Origin: Bacillus timonensis
GTDB taxonomy: Bacteria > Bacillota > Bacilli > Bacillales > Bacillaceae_L
Reading direction: 5' to 3'
Assembly: GCF_004799755.1 (NCBI RefSeq)
Contig: NZ_SLUB01000024.1
Location: forward strand, 1 to 63,942
Length of the DNA: 63,942 nucleotides
Within the stretch, counting starts at the first letter, position 1. Each line of letters opens with the position of its first letter. A model generated the notes under the pieces. The model was not told the origin of the DNA and made no database searches. It saw nothing but the letters and a program-made list of their open reading frames with translations. Shown here one piece after another: positions 26,862 to 35,146 of this stretch. A program made the position numbers and the translations under genes.

Positions 26862-28127
26862 TCAACTAGCAAGCTCAGCACCTTTTCCAGCTTGTTGATT
26901 TCGTAGTTTCTTAATATCTAAACGGATTAAAAGGGAAATCGCCAATGCGACCGCAAATAATGCCGTAAACACCGTTAAGCTTTGTGTGTAGCTTCCTGTG
27001 GTATCACGAATCCATGAAGCAAACATTGGACCTGCAAGTCCTGCAGCTGCCCAAGCCGTTAAAATATAACCATGGATCGCCCCAAGTTGTTTTGTTCCAA
27101 ACAAATCGCCGATGTATGCAGGGATTGCTGAGAATCCTCCACCATAACACGTGTAGATAAGGGCGAGTAAAATTTGGAATAATACTGGATTTGACACATG
27201 TGGCAGTAACGGGAAGGCAATTACTTGAATGGCAAAGAATACTGTATATGTATTCGGTCTTCCTAAATAATCAGACACTGATGCCCAACCAATACGTCCA
27301 AGGCCGTTAAATGCGCCTAAAACTCCTACTAATGCTGCAGCCGCAACTGGAGTTAATCCTACACTTTCCTGTGCTAGTGGTGAGGCAGCAGAGATAATGG
27401 CAATACCGCACGTCACGTTGATAAAGAGCATAAGCCATAAATAATAAAACCTTTTTGTTTTTACAGCTTGGTTTGCCGTTAATTGTGATAAATCCTGCTT
27501 TAATTTAGTCGTACCAGATGATACTTTTTCTTTAAATCCAGCTGGCAACCAACCTGCTTGAGGTGGAGCAAGGTATAAAGATGATAAGATCATAATGATA
27601 AAATAAGAAATACCTAGAATATAAAATGTATTTGCTATTCCTACTGAAACAATAAGCTTTTGCATGATTGGGCTACTAATGAGGGATGCAAATCCAAAGC
27701 CCATTATCGCAAGTCCTGTAGCCATACCACGTCGATCTGGGAACCATTTTACTAATGTGGACACAGGTGCAATATATCCAACGCCTAGACCAATTCCACC
27801 TAAAGCACCATAGAATAAATATAATAATGGCAGTGATTCTAAGTTGATTGCAAGACCAGAACCTGTGATTCCGACACCAAAGAAAATAGCAGCTAGTATT
27901 CCAGATGCACGCGGGCCATATTTTTCAACGAAATGCCCAAGAAAAGCTGCGGATAATCCTAAGAAAAGAATCGCGATACTAAAGGTCATGCTGATGTCGG
28001 TTAAATCCCATCCAAATTCTGTCTGAAGTGGCTTTGTAAATACACTCCAGGCGTAAACAGAACCAATCGATAAATGAATTCCAACTGCCGAGGCTGCAAT
28101 CAGCCAACGATTTTTTGTCTTTTCCAT
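26862..28127 (-). CDS. OFA-family MFS transporter (oxalate/formate antiporter type)
   Basis: A 421-residue major facilitator with twelve helices. The family start RWLIAASAVGIHLSIGSVYAWSVF and the loop FPDRRGMATGLAIMGFGFASL are typical of the OFA group (OxlT and relatives), which exchange or take up small carboxylates such as oxalate, formate and lactate. Position beside an FdhF-type enzyme and fdhD suggests formate or a related acid. Transcribed from a recognisable promoter (28377-28405) through a ~240-nt leader with two copies of the conserved motif and a terminator. Confidence 0.88.
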   Translation of the reverse strand: MEKTKNRWLIAASAVGIHLSIGSVYAWSVFTKPLQTEFGWDLTDISMTFSIAILFLGLSAAFLGHFVEKYGPRASGILAAIFFGVGITGSGLAINLESLPLLYLFYGALGGIGLGVGYIAPVSTLVKWFPDRRGMATGLAIMGFGFASLISSPIMQKLIVSVGIANTFYILGISYFIIMILSSLYLAPPQAGWLPAGFKEKVSSGTTKLKQDLSQLTANQAVKTKRFYYLWLMLFINVTCGIAIISAASPLAQESVGLTPVAAAALVGVLGAFNGLGRIGWASVSDYLGRPNTYTVFFAIQVIAFPLLPHVSNPVLFQILLALIYTCYGGGFSAIPAYIGDLFGTKQLGAIHGYILTAWAAAGLAGPMFASWIRDTTGSYTQSLTVFTALFAVALAISLLIRLDIKKLRNQQAGKGAELAS

Positions 28128-28192
28128 TTCTTCTCTCCTTTATTTTGAAATAGTGGTGTTCATGTTCATTTTGTAGGAACCCATTCTAGAAC

Positions 28193-28338
28193 ATAAAAAA
28201 CCGCCAGCAGCCCTATGCTTGAATAAGCATAAAAAGGATGATGACGGTTAATTTCCCTAGCAGGATCGCTACTACAAAATTAACAGTAATCGTTTCCAAT
28301 ATTCCACCTTTTGCACGAGAGACAGGTTCGCTATCCTG
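28193..28338 (-). promoter_or_regulatory. Leader with two copies of the TAGCGAnCCTG motif and a terminator upstream of the OFA carrier
   Basis: Minus strand, 5-prime to 3-prime: copy A GGATAGCGAACCTGT (28322-28338), copy B AGTAGCGATCCTGCTA (28257-28273), then the terminator AACCG...CGGTT (28245-28249 with 28199-28203). The terminator has an inner hairpin TATGCTT/AAGCATA and a T run. It lies between the promoter and the start codon, hence in the transcript. The same motif and terminator order occurs before the fdhF-type gene. Confidence 0.6.
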
Positions 28339-28376
28339 TGACAAAAGTGTGTCTATATTGTGAACTATTTGTTACG

Positions 28377-28405
28377 ATATTATCAAACCTAGCAGAATAT
28401 TACAA
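28377..28405 (-). promoter_or_regulatory. Probable sigma-A promoter of the OFA carrier transcript
   Basis: On the minus strand TTGTAA (28400-28405), a 17-nt spacer and TAATAT (28377-28382). Predicted transcription start is near 28370, about 240 nt before the coding start. Confidence 0.6.
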
Positions 28406-28539
28406 TAGCTTTTTATTAAATTATTTTGAGTTGTAAAAAAACTTTATAGTTGTTTTACCAAAAAAAGTATGATTATATAGTAATAATCAAATAGGGATTA
28501 GCATGATGGTCCAGTTTACATGGAAAGCGTGGTGTAAAA

Positions 28540-29349
28540 ATGGTAGAGTCTATTACCATTCGAAAAGGTATTATCAAATTTGAAGATGGTCAATTAATTG
28601 ACGAAGAAGATCAAATCGTGACTGAATTTCCATTAACCATTCTTTTGAACCAACAGGAATTTGCGACGATGGTTTGTACCCCTTCCGAGCTCGATGAACT
28701 TGTCATTGGCTTTTTGGCTTCAGAGGGTGTCATCCGCTTCAAAGATGAAATTAAGAGCCTTCATATCGACGAAGGTCAGGGCTATGCATATGTGGAAACA
28801 ACAACCGAAGTGACAACAAGTCAGGAATATTATTCAAAGCGCTTTATCGGTTCCTGCTGCGGAAAAGGCAGACAATTTTACTTTGTGAATGATGCAAAAA
28901 CAGCTAAGACTTCAACATCAACCATTACCCTTACACCGGAAGAATGCATCCATTTAATGAATGAAATGCAGCAAAGTAGTATTGTTTTTAAAGACACAGG
29001 GGGTGTGCATAATGCTGCACTTTGTACACCTACTGACATGATTGTGAACCGAACCGATATTGGCAGACATAATGCCCTTGATAAAATATACGGTTATTGC
29101 TTAATGAATAAAGTTCCAGTTCGAGATAAAGTAATTGTGTTTAGCGGAAGAATTTCTTCAGAAGTTTTATTAAAGGCCGCAAAAATCGGAGTCGGAATTG
29201 TGTTATCAAAATCAGCACCTACCGATTTAGCGATCAAAATGGCAGAAGAACTCAATATCACGGCTGTTGGCTTTATACGTGGTGGCAAACTTAATGTTTA
29301 CTCACATCCAGAACGAATTGTCCAGGAGTCTTTTGAAAGTACTTTCTAA
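28540..29349 (+). CDS. fdhD: Formate dehydrogenase accessory sulfurtransferase FdhD
   Basis: A 269-residue protein. It transfers sulfur from the IscS cysteine desulfurase to the molybdenum cofactor of formate dehydrogenase. Features: ITILLNQQEFATMVCTPSEL, EL(V)IGFLASEGVI, the cysteine loop GSCCGKG (active CxxC-type site) near 106-112, GGVHNAAL, DIGRHNALDK and the C-terminal SKSAPTDLA. All are standard. Transcribed divergently from the OFA/DUF2294/fdhF-type set it serves. GTGGTG lies upstream of the ATG. Confidence 0.95.
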   Translation: MVESITIRKGIIKFEDGQLIDEEDQIVTEFPLTILLNQQEFATMVCTPSELDELVIGFLASEGVIRFKDEIKSLHIDEGQGYAYVETTTEVTTSQEYYSKRFIGSCCGKGRQFYFVNDAKTAKTSTSTITLTPEECIHLMNEMQQSSIVFKDTGGVHNAALCTPTDMIVNRTDIGRHNALDKIYGYCLMNKVPVRDKVIVFSGRISSEVLLKAAKIGVGIVLSKSAPTDLAIKMAEELNITAVGFIRGGKLNVYSHPERIVQESFESTF

Positions 29350-29353
29350 AATA

Positions 29354-29389
29354 AAAGAGATTAGCAGAATTTTTTCTACTAATCTCTTT
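29354..29389. terminator. Bidirectional terminator between fdhD and the CoxG-like gene
   Basis: AAAGAGATTAG (29354-29364) pairs with CTAATCTCTTT (29379-29389); the loop is T-rich. Confidence 0.8.
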
Positions 29390-29425
29390 GATATTGCTTG
29401 GTTGTATCAGCCATAAAAACCCTTT

Positions 29426-29875
29426 TTACGTATGCGCGAACAGCTCTTGTACGTTTTTCATGAACTCCTCGGATTGTTTATTGCTTGACCCTTTCATTAG
29501 AACCTCACCAACCTTGGCTAATTTTCCCGTCATTTCAAAATCCATTTCATATTCAACTAGTGTTTTATCCTGCTCAATTGTCTTTAGGTTTGCTGTAAGT
29601 CTATTTGTAAAGGAGCCCGCTAGTGATACGGGTTTCCCCTTCATTTCCACAACAATTTTTTTATTTTCAATGGTCTCTTTCAGTTCCCCTACTCCCTGAA
29701 TTTTAATGGGGACAAATTGAACCTTCACCTCAACTAATGTTTCATATTTTGTTGGGCTTAATTGTTTAACCTCTTTACAGCCTGGAAAGCATCGGCCTAA
29801 CTTCATTGGGTCCATAAAAACGGAATAGACCTTTGCTCTGTCTGCATGTACGATAAATTGATCAGCCTTTTTCAA
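29426..29875 (-). CDS. CoxG-like SRPBCC family protein
   Basis: A 149-residue START/Bet v1-like lipid- or ligand-binding fold. VYSVFMDPMKLGRCFPGCKEV is the hallmark of the carbon monoxide dehydrogenase subunit G (CoxG) group, followed by the family middle VKVQF...GVGELKETIENKKI. CoxG proteins recruit molybdenum-copper CO dehydrogenase to the membrane in other bacteria; in Bacillus such proteins stand alone and their role is unknown. Next to a molybdoenzyme module, which may be meaningful. Cytosolic. Confidence 0.8.
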   Translation of the reverse strand: MKKADQFIVHADRAKVYSVFMDPMKLGRCFPGCKEVKQLSPTKYETLVEVKVQFVPIKIQGVGELKETIENKKIVVEMKGKPVSLAGSFTNRLTANLKTIEQDKTLVEYEMDFEMTGKLAKVGEVLMKGSSNKQSEEFMKNVQELFAHT

Positions 29876-29995
29876 AATCCCACTCCTATCGAATTTTTCT
29901 TAGACGATGTTAAAAGTTTATTAGGATATTTTGAATGTAGAACAACAAGTTGGCATAAAACATGCAAACTGCTTTGATTAGTTTCTTTTCATATG

Positions 29996-30754
29996 CTAAA
30001 GTTTCTCCGTGTAATCCTTTTCGAAAATATATTGGCATATCGCTTTCGCTACCCCGTCTTTTTCATTCGAGGATGTAATAACATCCGCAGCGTTTTTAAC
30101 TTCAGGTGACGCGTTATCCATTGCAACCCCTAACCCAACAGAAGTTAATAGCTTGAAGTCATTAAAACTGTCCCCAATTGCCATTACGTTGTCTAATCCA
30201 AAATCTAACAAACTGCAGACCTTTCGAATTCCATACTCCTTTGTTATCCCTTTTGTTGAAATTTCAATATTATTATCTGCTGACTGAGTAATTTCGAGGT
30301 GGCTCCAACCTTCTAATTCAACCTTCAGTTCTTTAATTAAAGATAAATTATCATTTAACAGGCCAAATTTCATCCATTTTCCATTTACAAGTTCATCCTG
30401 CCAATCAGGTTTTCTAATAAGACGGTCTTCAGTAAATCCCCAAAACCAGGAGTTTGTCTGCGTAGCAAGTTGGTGAAGCCTAAGGATGTCGTGAGTCATT
30501 AAATGATGTCTTTCAAGTAAATCGTCTGGCGTTTTCCATATTTCTGCTCCATTTAAAAACACCATCGGTGAAGTAAGTCCTAATTCCTTTCTAAACGTCT
30601 CTGCAGATTGTCGACCTCTACCTGTAGCGATGGATACAATAACTCCATTCTGAACCGCTTTTTTAACCCAGTATTTAGTCGATTGTGTAATTTCCTTGTT
30701 ATCATTTAAGGTTGTACCGTCTAAATCTAAAGCGAGTAAACGATATGGAAGCAT
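29996..30754 (-). CDS. Cof-type HAD-IIB family hydrolase (YkrA-like)
   Basis: A 252-residue phosphatase. Motif I ALDLDGTTLND, motif II SIATGRGR, Lys of motif III in EYGIRKV, motif IV GDSFNDFKLL. The C2B cap lies at about 80-180. Prefers small sugar phosphates in known relatives. It lies 193 nt after the DUF4127 gene on the same strand and could be the last gene of the island, but its composition is typical of the core genome and no specific link is shown. Confidence 0.85.
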   Translation of the reverse strand: MLPYRLLALDLDGTTLNDNKEITQSTKYWVKKAVQNGVIVSIATGRGRQSAETFRKELGLTSPMVFLNGAEIWKTPDDLLERHHLMTHDILRLHQLATQTNSWFWGFTEDRLIRKPDWQDELVNGKWMKFGLLNDNLSLIKELKVELEGWSHLEITQSADNNIEISTKGITKEYGIRKVCSLLDFGLDNVMAIGDSFNDFKLLTSVGLGVAMDNASPEVKNAADVITSSNEKDGVAKAICQYIFEKDYTEKL

Positions 30755-30825
30755 TTTTTAAAAAACTCCTCACATGTAAAATTAGCTGATTATTAAAATG
30801 TACGAAAAAATTATATACCTCATGT

Positions 30826-30965
30826 CTAGTCTTTTTTGTAAGTTATTGCCCCTACGACCCTTGGCCAGTCTAATTCAATTCCTTCAGAGACTAATAATTG
30901 TTGAAACTCTTTTAACAATTTGTGATTATTTCGAACCTCACGAGGTTTTATTTCTCTTTCAAATC
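30826..30965 (-). pseudogene. Possible coding remnant after DUF4127
   Basis: Between DUF4127 and the HAD gene a reading frame of about 44 codons, offset by one from the end of DUF4127, has protein-like composition (NNHKLLKEFQQLL, then ELDWPRVVGAITYKK) and ends in TAG. It lacks a start codon with a ribosome site. It could be the stump of a deleted gene or the remnant of a longer DUF4127 C-terminus after a frameshift. Identity not recognised. Confidence 0.3.
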
Positions 30966-32549
30966 AGCCTTTGTTCCAACTTCACTGCATTCACTCCCCA
31001 AAAGGTTAAATTGCATATCAAACCCAACTTCAAACATGCGCTTCCATGGGGAATAGACATGAAGTAAGATGATTTTCCCCTCAGAAAGATCGGATAGGTT
31101 TTTCTCTATAAAAATAGTCAGCTGTTCTTTTATAAGGTTTTGGATTTCTTCTAATTGGTCTGAAATATCAAAATAAGTTCCGCCAAGACAGGTTACATCA
31201 TTTATTGATATATGTTTTCTAGCAATTGTTTGATAGCCCCAATCCTCTATTAGCCTAGAATAATAGAACTCTCTACTTTTGCTTTTCCTACCTTCATTTT
31301 CTGGGCTTTGCTTTTTATAATATGATTCAATAATTGTATGTGAAATGACGGTTCCTAATGTATTTCCTGATGTATTCCATCCCGCATAGGCATGGACTTG
31401 TTCCAGTAAACCTACTTTTTTTATAAGATTCATCAGGGTTTGGTCACTTCCATTACAGGTTGCAACATCTGCTAATCCAATAACTTTTCCTTTTTGCACA
31501 TAATATCGTAAAGCTTGAACAAATTCGCGATAGTTAATCTCAGAGAAATACGATTTATGCCTTTCATGAAATGCTTGATTTGGTTCAGCGACCCCCGATT
31601 GACTTACAGAAGGTGAATGTGTAAATAAAATGGCATCGGCCTCTATCGAATTGTCAGCTACAATACCACCCATAACGGTTATATGAGACTTTATACTTTC
31701 ATGTAAGCTTCGATCCTCATATTTTGGAATAATAAACGGTCCATTAGTGGAGGAATATCTGATGAAAATAGATGGTGTATAATGATGTATATCACAAAAA
31801 ACCTTTGTAAACAAAGTACAGCCTATTTCATCTGCACCAGGATAGATCGCTATTTTATCAAATAAATTCAATTGTTCAACTTTAGATACAAGTTCATTTT
31901 GCTCAATCGAACTAAAACCAAATTCAGCATTATCGTCGAGGGGAATAATTAATGAGTCAATCAACCCTTCTTCAACAAGTTCAATTGAAGCGTTATTAAT
32001 AAAGGAATTAATCTTTCTTCTCCCGATAAAATCGTTTAATACATCAAGAGGAATTTCAGCTTTTAGTTCAGTAAGCTTTTGTACTTCAATTTCGGTAAGT
32101 TGACCTCTTATTTCTTTATCTACTAACTTTCCATAGTTTGAGATTTTTTCACCGAAAAGCTCATAATAGTCTGGTTCTTCATCGCTACTATTATAATTTG
32201 GAACTCTCATAATTAAGTTAAACGCAAAAATAGTGAGATTTTTATTTTGTTTTTTTACCTCTTTTATCAGTTCAAGCCTATTTTGACATTCTTCCACGGA
32301 TAATTTATGTAATCTCGAAGGCACAATGCCGCCATAAACAAGCATATCCAAGGAAATGATTAAGTAATTGGCATCCTTTGTTTCTTGGACTAGCCAATTT
32401 CGAATATCACTATATGTTGCAGGTGTTTTCTTGTTTCCTAATATTTCCCTACTAGGTACATGTAGGTTAACATCTGTTGCAGCGGCTAATTGTTGTGGAT
32501 ATACAAGATTGCATGGTCTCTCATCAAGCGGTAAATACACTATTTTCAT
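30948..32549 (-). CDS. DUF4127 family protein
   Basis: A 533-residue soluble protein. The N-terminal VYLPLDERPCNLVYP is the defining signature of DUF4127. Further conserved-looking segments are LIISLDMLVYGGIVPSR, YPGADEIGCTLF, GLADVATCNGSD and YAGWNTSGNTLG. No signal peptide. The family has no established function that I know of; asparagine/aspartate-rich conserved loops suggest an enzyme on sugars. The ATG at 32549 has AAAGGAG 7 nt upstream and overlaps the DUF624 stop (ATGA), so the two are coupled. In this cluster it is the terminal member of an aminosugar/peptide catabolic set. Confidence 0.85.
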   Translation of the reverse strand: MKIVYLPLDERPCNLVYPQQLAAATDVNLHVPSREILGNKKTPATYSDIRNWLVQETKDANYLIISLDMLVYGGIVPSRLHKLSVEECQNRLELIKEVKKQNKNLTIFAFNLIMRVPNYNSSDEEPDYYELFGEKISNYGKLVDKEIRGQLTEIEVQKLTELKAEIPLDVLNDFIGRRKINSFINNASIELVEEGLIDSLIIPLDDNAEFGFSSIEQNELVSKVEQLNLFDKIAIYPGADEIGCTLFTKVFCDIHHYTPSIFIRYSSTNGPFIIPKYEDRSLHESIKSHITVMGGIVADNSIEADAILFTHSPSVSQSGVAEPNQAFHERHKSYFSEINYREFVQALRYYVQKGKVIGLADVATCNGSDQTLMNLIKKVGLLEQVHAYAGWNTSGNTLGTVISHTIIESYYKKQSPENEGRKSKSREFYYSRLIEDWGYQTIARKHISINDVTCLGGTYFDISDQLEEIQNLIKEQLTIFIEKNLSDLSEGKIILLHVYSPWKRMFEVGFDMQFNLLGSECSEVGTKADLKEK

Positions 32550-33202
32550 ATGCAAACTCCTTTATTCAATAGCAATTTTTTAGAAATGGTTCTTTTACAA
32601 GTGTAGTAATTTACAAGCCCTAATAGACTAAATGTACATAAAATGGGTAGAAATGGAATAAATGTACAAGTAAAAATAATGATACTTATAAAAAGGAACA
32701 TGATGATTGGAGTAGCAGGTCGGGTTGTACATAAATAAAACGAATTTTTAATTAATTCCTTGTAAGACATATCAAAGTCCACTAATAATGGATATATATA
32801 GAAGGACATAAATAAAAAAATCATAGTTAATAAGCCAAATAAAGGAAACATGATATAACGAATAACCCCCTCCAAATTCCACATTACGAGAAGATCAGCC
32901 ACTAATATAACCCCAATGAGAAATTGAAGTAGTCCAATTACACTAGACTTTTTAAAATATTTCTTAAAATAACGATAAAATGCTTTTGTTAAAGACGGCT
33001 CATTTCCTTCTGATAAATCTTTTATGACTCCAAGCATAGCAGCCGTTGAAACTGGGATTGTGATGATAGGAAGCGAGGAAATCAGCCATAATACGTTTAA
33101 GAAACAGATGTTTCCAATTACCTCCATAACTTTGAATAACCTTCCATCATGCGAAAACACGATACCACCTCTTTCTCGCGTAATTATGTTTGATTTCATC
33201 AT
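32546..33202 (-). CDS. DUF624 (YesL-type) membrane protein
   Basis: About 218 residues with five to six helices. The start FKVMEVIGNICFLNVLWLISSLPIITI and the middle CTTRPATPIIMFLF fit the DUF624/YesL family, small membrane proteins that almost always sit in polysaccharide-utilisation clusters next to sugar ABC transporters. Function unknown. GGGGTGG lies upstream of the ATG pair at 33202/33199. Coupled by a 4-nt overlap to DUF4127. Confidence 0.82.
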   Translation of the reverse strand: MMKSNIITRERGGIVFSHDGRLFKVMEVIGNICFLNVLWLISSLPIITIPVSTAAMLGVIKDLSEGNEPSLTKAFYRYFKKYFKKSSVIGLLQFLIGVILVADLLVMWNLEGVIRYIMFPLFGLLTMIFLFMSFYIYPLLVDFDMSYKELIKNSFYLCTTRPATPIIMFLFISIIIFTCTFIPFLPILCTFSLLGLVNYYTCKRTISKKLLLNKGVCI

Positions 33203-33299
33203 GATGAACCACCCCAAACCCATATCTTTAATACAAGTAATTTTGAGTGGCTCGTTATTTATTCTTGTATGTAAATCTCTAATTTTGTGAGTTTAACGG

Positions 33300-34139
33300 T
33301 TACATAGCTTGTAATATTTGTTTTAGATTATCAACAGACTTCCCTGCTCCTACCTTTGGATCGTCGGTTCCTTCATATTCTACAGAAAGCCATCCCTGGT
33401 AATTGACACTTTTTAGTTCATGAATAACATGATGCAAATCCACTTTTCCTTCCCCTGCGATTGTTCCTAAAAATTTATCTCCGGATAATGAGAGGAAAAA
33501 ATGACCCTCGTTATCCTTTCCTACATTAACAAAATCCTTAAAATGCACATGTGCAACATACTTTTTTAGTGCCGTTGCGGCATGACTAGCCTCTTCATCT
33601 ACTAAAAGGAAATTACCTGTATCAAGAGTACATCTTACATGGTTAGAACCAACAGCTTCAATTAATTCAATAACTTGTTCACTTCTACCAGCGAAATAAC
33701 CGTGATTTTCAATAGCAAGAATCACCCCTTGTTCTTCAGCATAAGTAGCACATTCTTTTAAGCATTCGATAATCCAAGATTTCCCTTGTACAAAAGAAAC
33801 GCTTTCACATAAGTCACCACTAAAAATTCGAACGACATTGGTGTTCAACTTTTTAGCAATATCTATCCCGTTGTATACTTTTTGAATTTCCATTTTTCTT
33901 TCATCTTCACTGGTCCTGACAAAATTATTAGAAATATCGTAGGCACTTACCATGAGATTTCTTTCTGCCAATAAACTCTTCACCTTTGGCAATTCTTGCT
34001 CCACATCTTTCCAGTACATGTCTAAAAGTTCTACCCCCTCCAAACCAATAGAAGAAGCATAATCAATAAATCCAAACACATCCAGATTTTCATTTACTGT
34101 ATATTTATGTAAACTATACATACTAACACTGGTTTTCAT
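33300..34139 (-). CDS. Sugar phosphate isomerase/epimerase family TIM barrel (IolE-like)
   Basis: A 279-residue AP-endonuclease-2-type TIM barrel. Probable metal ligands: Glu in AIENHG, Asp in CTLDTGN, His in HVHFKD and Glu in SVEYEG, the normal spacing for xylose-isomerase-like sugar epimerases, dehydratases and 3-keto-sugar lyases. The substrate is not predictable. The ATG at 34139 has GGGGTG 7 nt upstream. It sits with two Gfo/Idh dehydrogenases, a combination seen in inositol and 3-keto-glycoside pathways. Confidence 0.85.
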   Translation of the reverse strand: MKTSVSMYSLHKYTVNENLDVFGFIDYASSIGLEGVELLDMYWKDVEQELPKVKSLLAERNLMVSAYDISNNFVRTSEDERKMEIQKVYNGIDIAKKLNTNVVRIFSGDLCESVSFVQGKSWIIECLKECATYAEEQGVILAIENHGYFAGRSEQVIELIEAVGSNHVRCTLDTGNFLLVDEEASHAATALKKYVAHVHFKDFVNVGKDNEGHFFLSLSGDKFLGTIAGEGKVDLHHVIHELKSVNYQGWLSVEYEGTDDPKVGAGKSVDNLKQILQAM

Positions 34140-34212
34140 TTTCGTCACCCCAACCTTTATTCGTATAAAAGAAGATGCAGCAAAAACAACTGCATCTATT
34201 GCAAAGCAAAAA

Positions 34213-35070
34213 TTAGTACATTTTATCTAAAACCGCTTTTGCTGTCTGTTCAATAGATTTGAAAGTTTGGTCCTTATCCTTTAAGGCAATCACAGTTGTT
34301 AAAATATCGAGTAAATGAAGTTGTGCAATCTTTGAAGCAAATGCACCACCTTGAAGTGGAGATTCCTTGGACGCCGCTAATAAGATAACGTCAGCATACC
34401 TTGTAATGGGTGATCGTGCATGATTGGTTAAACAAATGACAAAGGCCTTATTTTCCTTAGCAATTCGAATTGCGTCAACTACATCTTTTGTACTTCCTGA
34501 GGTGGATATGCCGAAGACAACATCATCCCTTGTTACGAGGGCAGCATTCATTGCCATGACATGTGAATCAGCAGAATGGATAACGTTATATCCAAAACGC
34601 ATGAACCGGTGATTTGCATCCAATGCTGTTATACCGGATGAACCAATGCCGAAGCAAAACAATCGATTAGCCGAGACAATCGCATTGGCAGCCTTCTCAA
34701 GTGTTTGTGTTTGTAATAAGTTAAGCGTATTTTCAAGTGCATGTGTGTTTTGGGTTGTAATTTTTCGAGAAACCACTTCAAGCGTGTCATTCTCTTCAAT
34801 TTTTCCATGAACATGCTCTTCAGGACTAACAAGGTTTTGTGCAACAGCTAACTTAAACTCCTGATACCCACGAAATCCAAGCTTCCGACAAAATCGAATA
34901 ACAGTTGTCTCTCCTACTCCTGATTTTTCTGCAAGATCTGTTACCGACGAGTAGACAGCTTCTTCCGTGTCCATCATTACGACATCTGCTACTTTTTGTT
35001 CAGCCTTTGTGAGTGATTTATAGATACTTGTAATCATTAATATGGGGTTTGATTTCGTCAAAGTATTCAA
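34213..35070 (-). CDS. MurR/RpiR family transcriptional regulator
   Basis: A 285-residue regulator: N-terminal HTH_6 domain (SVTDLAEKSGVGETTVIRFCRKLGFRGYQEF at about 42-75) and C-terminal SIS sugar-phosphate-binding domain (LFCFGIGSSG, then GISTSGSTKDVVDAI). RpiR proteins sense phosphosugars such as MurNAc-6-P or ManNAc/GlcNAc-6-P and usually repress their own cluster. Starts with TTG at 35070, AAGGTG 6 nt upstream. Likely local regulator of the island; candidate operators are at 40978-41024, 44419-44452 and 48335-48358. Confidence 0.9.
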   Translation of the reverse strand: MNTLTKSNPILMITSIYKSLTKAEQKVADVVMMDTEEAVYSSVTDLAEKSGVGETTVIRFCRKLGFRGYQEFKLAVAQNLVSPEEHVHGKIEENDTLEVVSRKITTQNTHALENTLNLLQTQTLEKAANAIVSANRLFCFGIGSSGITALDANHRFMRFGYNVIHSADSHVMAMNAALVTRDDVVFGISTSGSTKDVVDAIRIAKENKAFVICLTNHARSPITRYADVILLAASKESPLQGGAFASKIAQLHLLDILTTVIALKDKDQTFKSIEQTAKAVLDKMY

Positions 35071-35146
35071 TTTCTACACCTTCTTTTCAGCTTAGTGGCA
35101 AAGTATACCATCATTCTATTATTCAATTAGGCTGTCAATTGGTACA

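Noticed and set aside
26336-28338. Known Moco, ZTP, fluoride or ANTAR-type RNA element
   Set aside because: The core TAGCGAnCCTG and the local pairing do not match the consensus sequences I know for these classes; left as unidentified.
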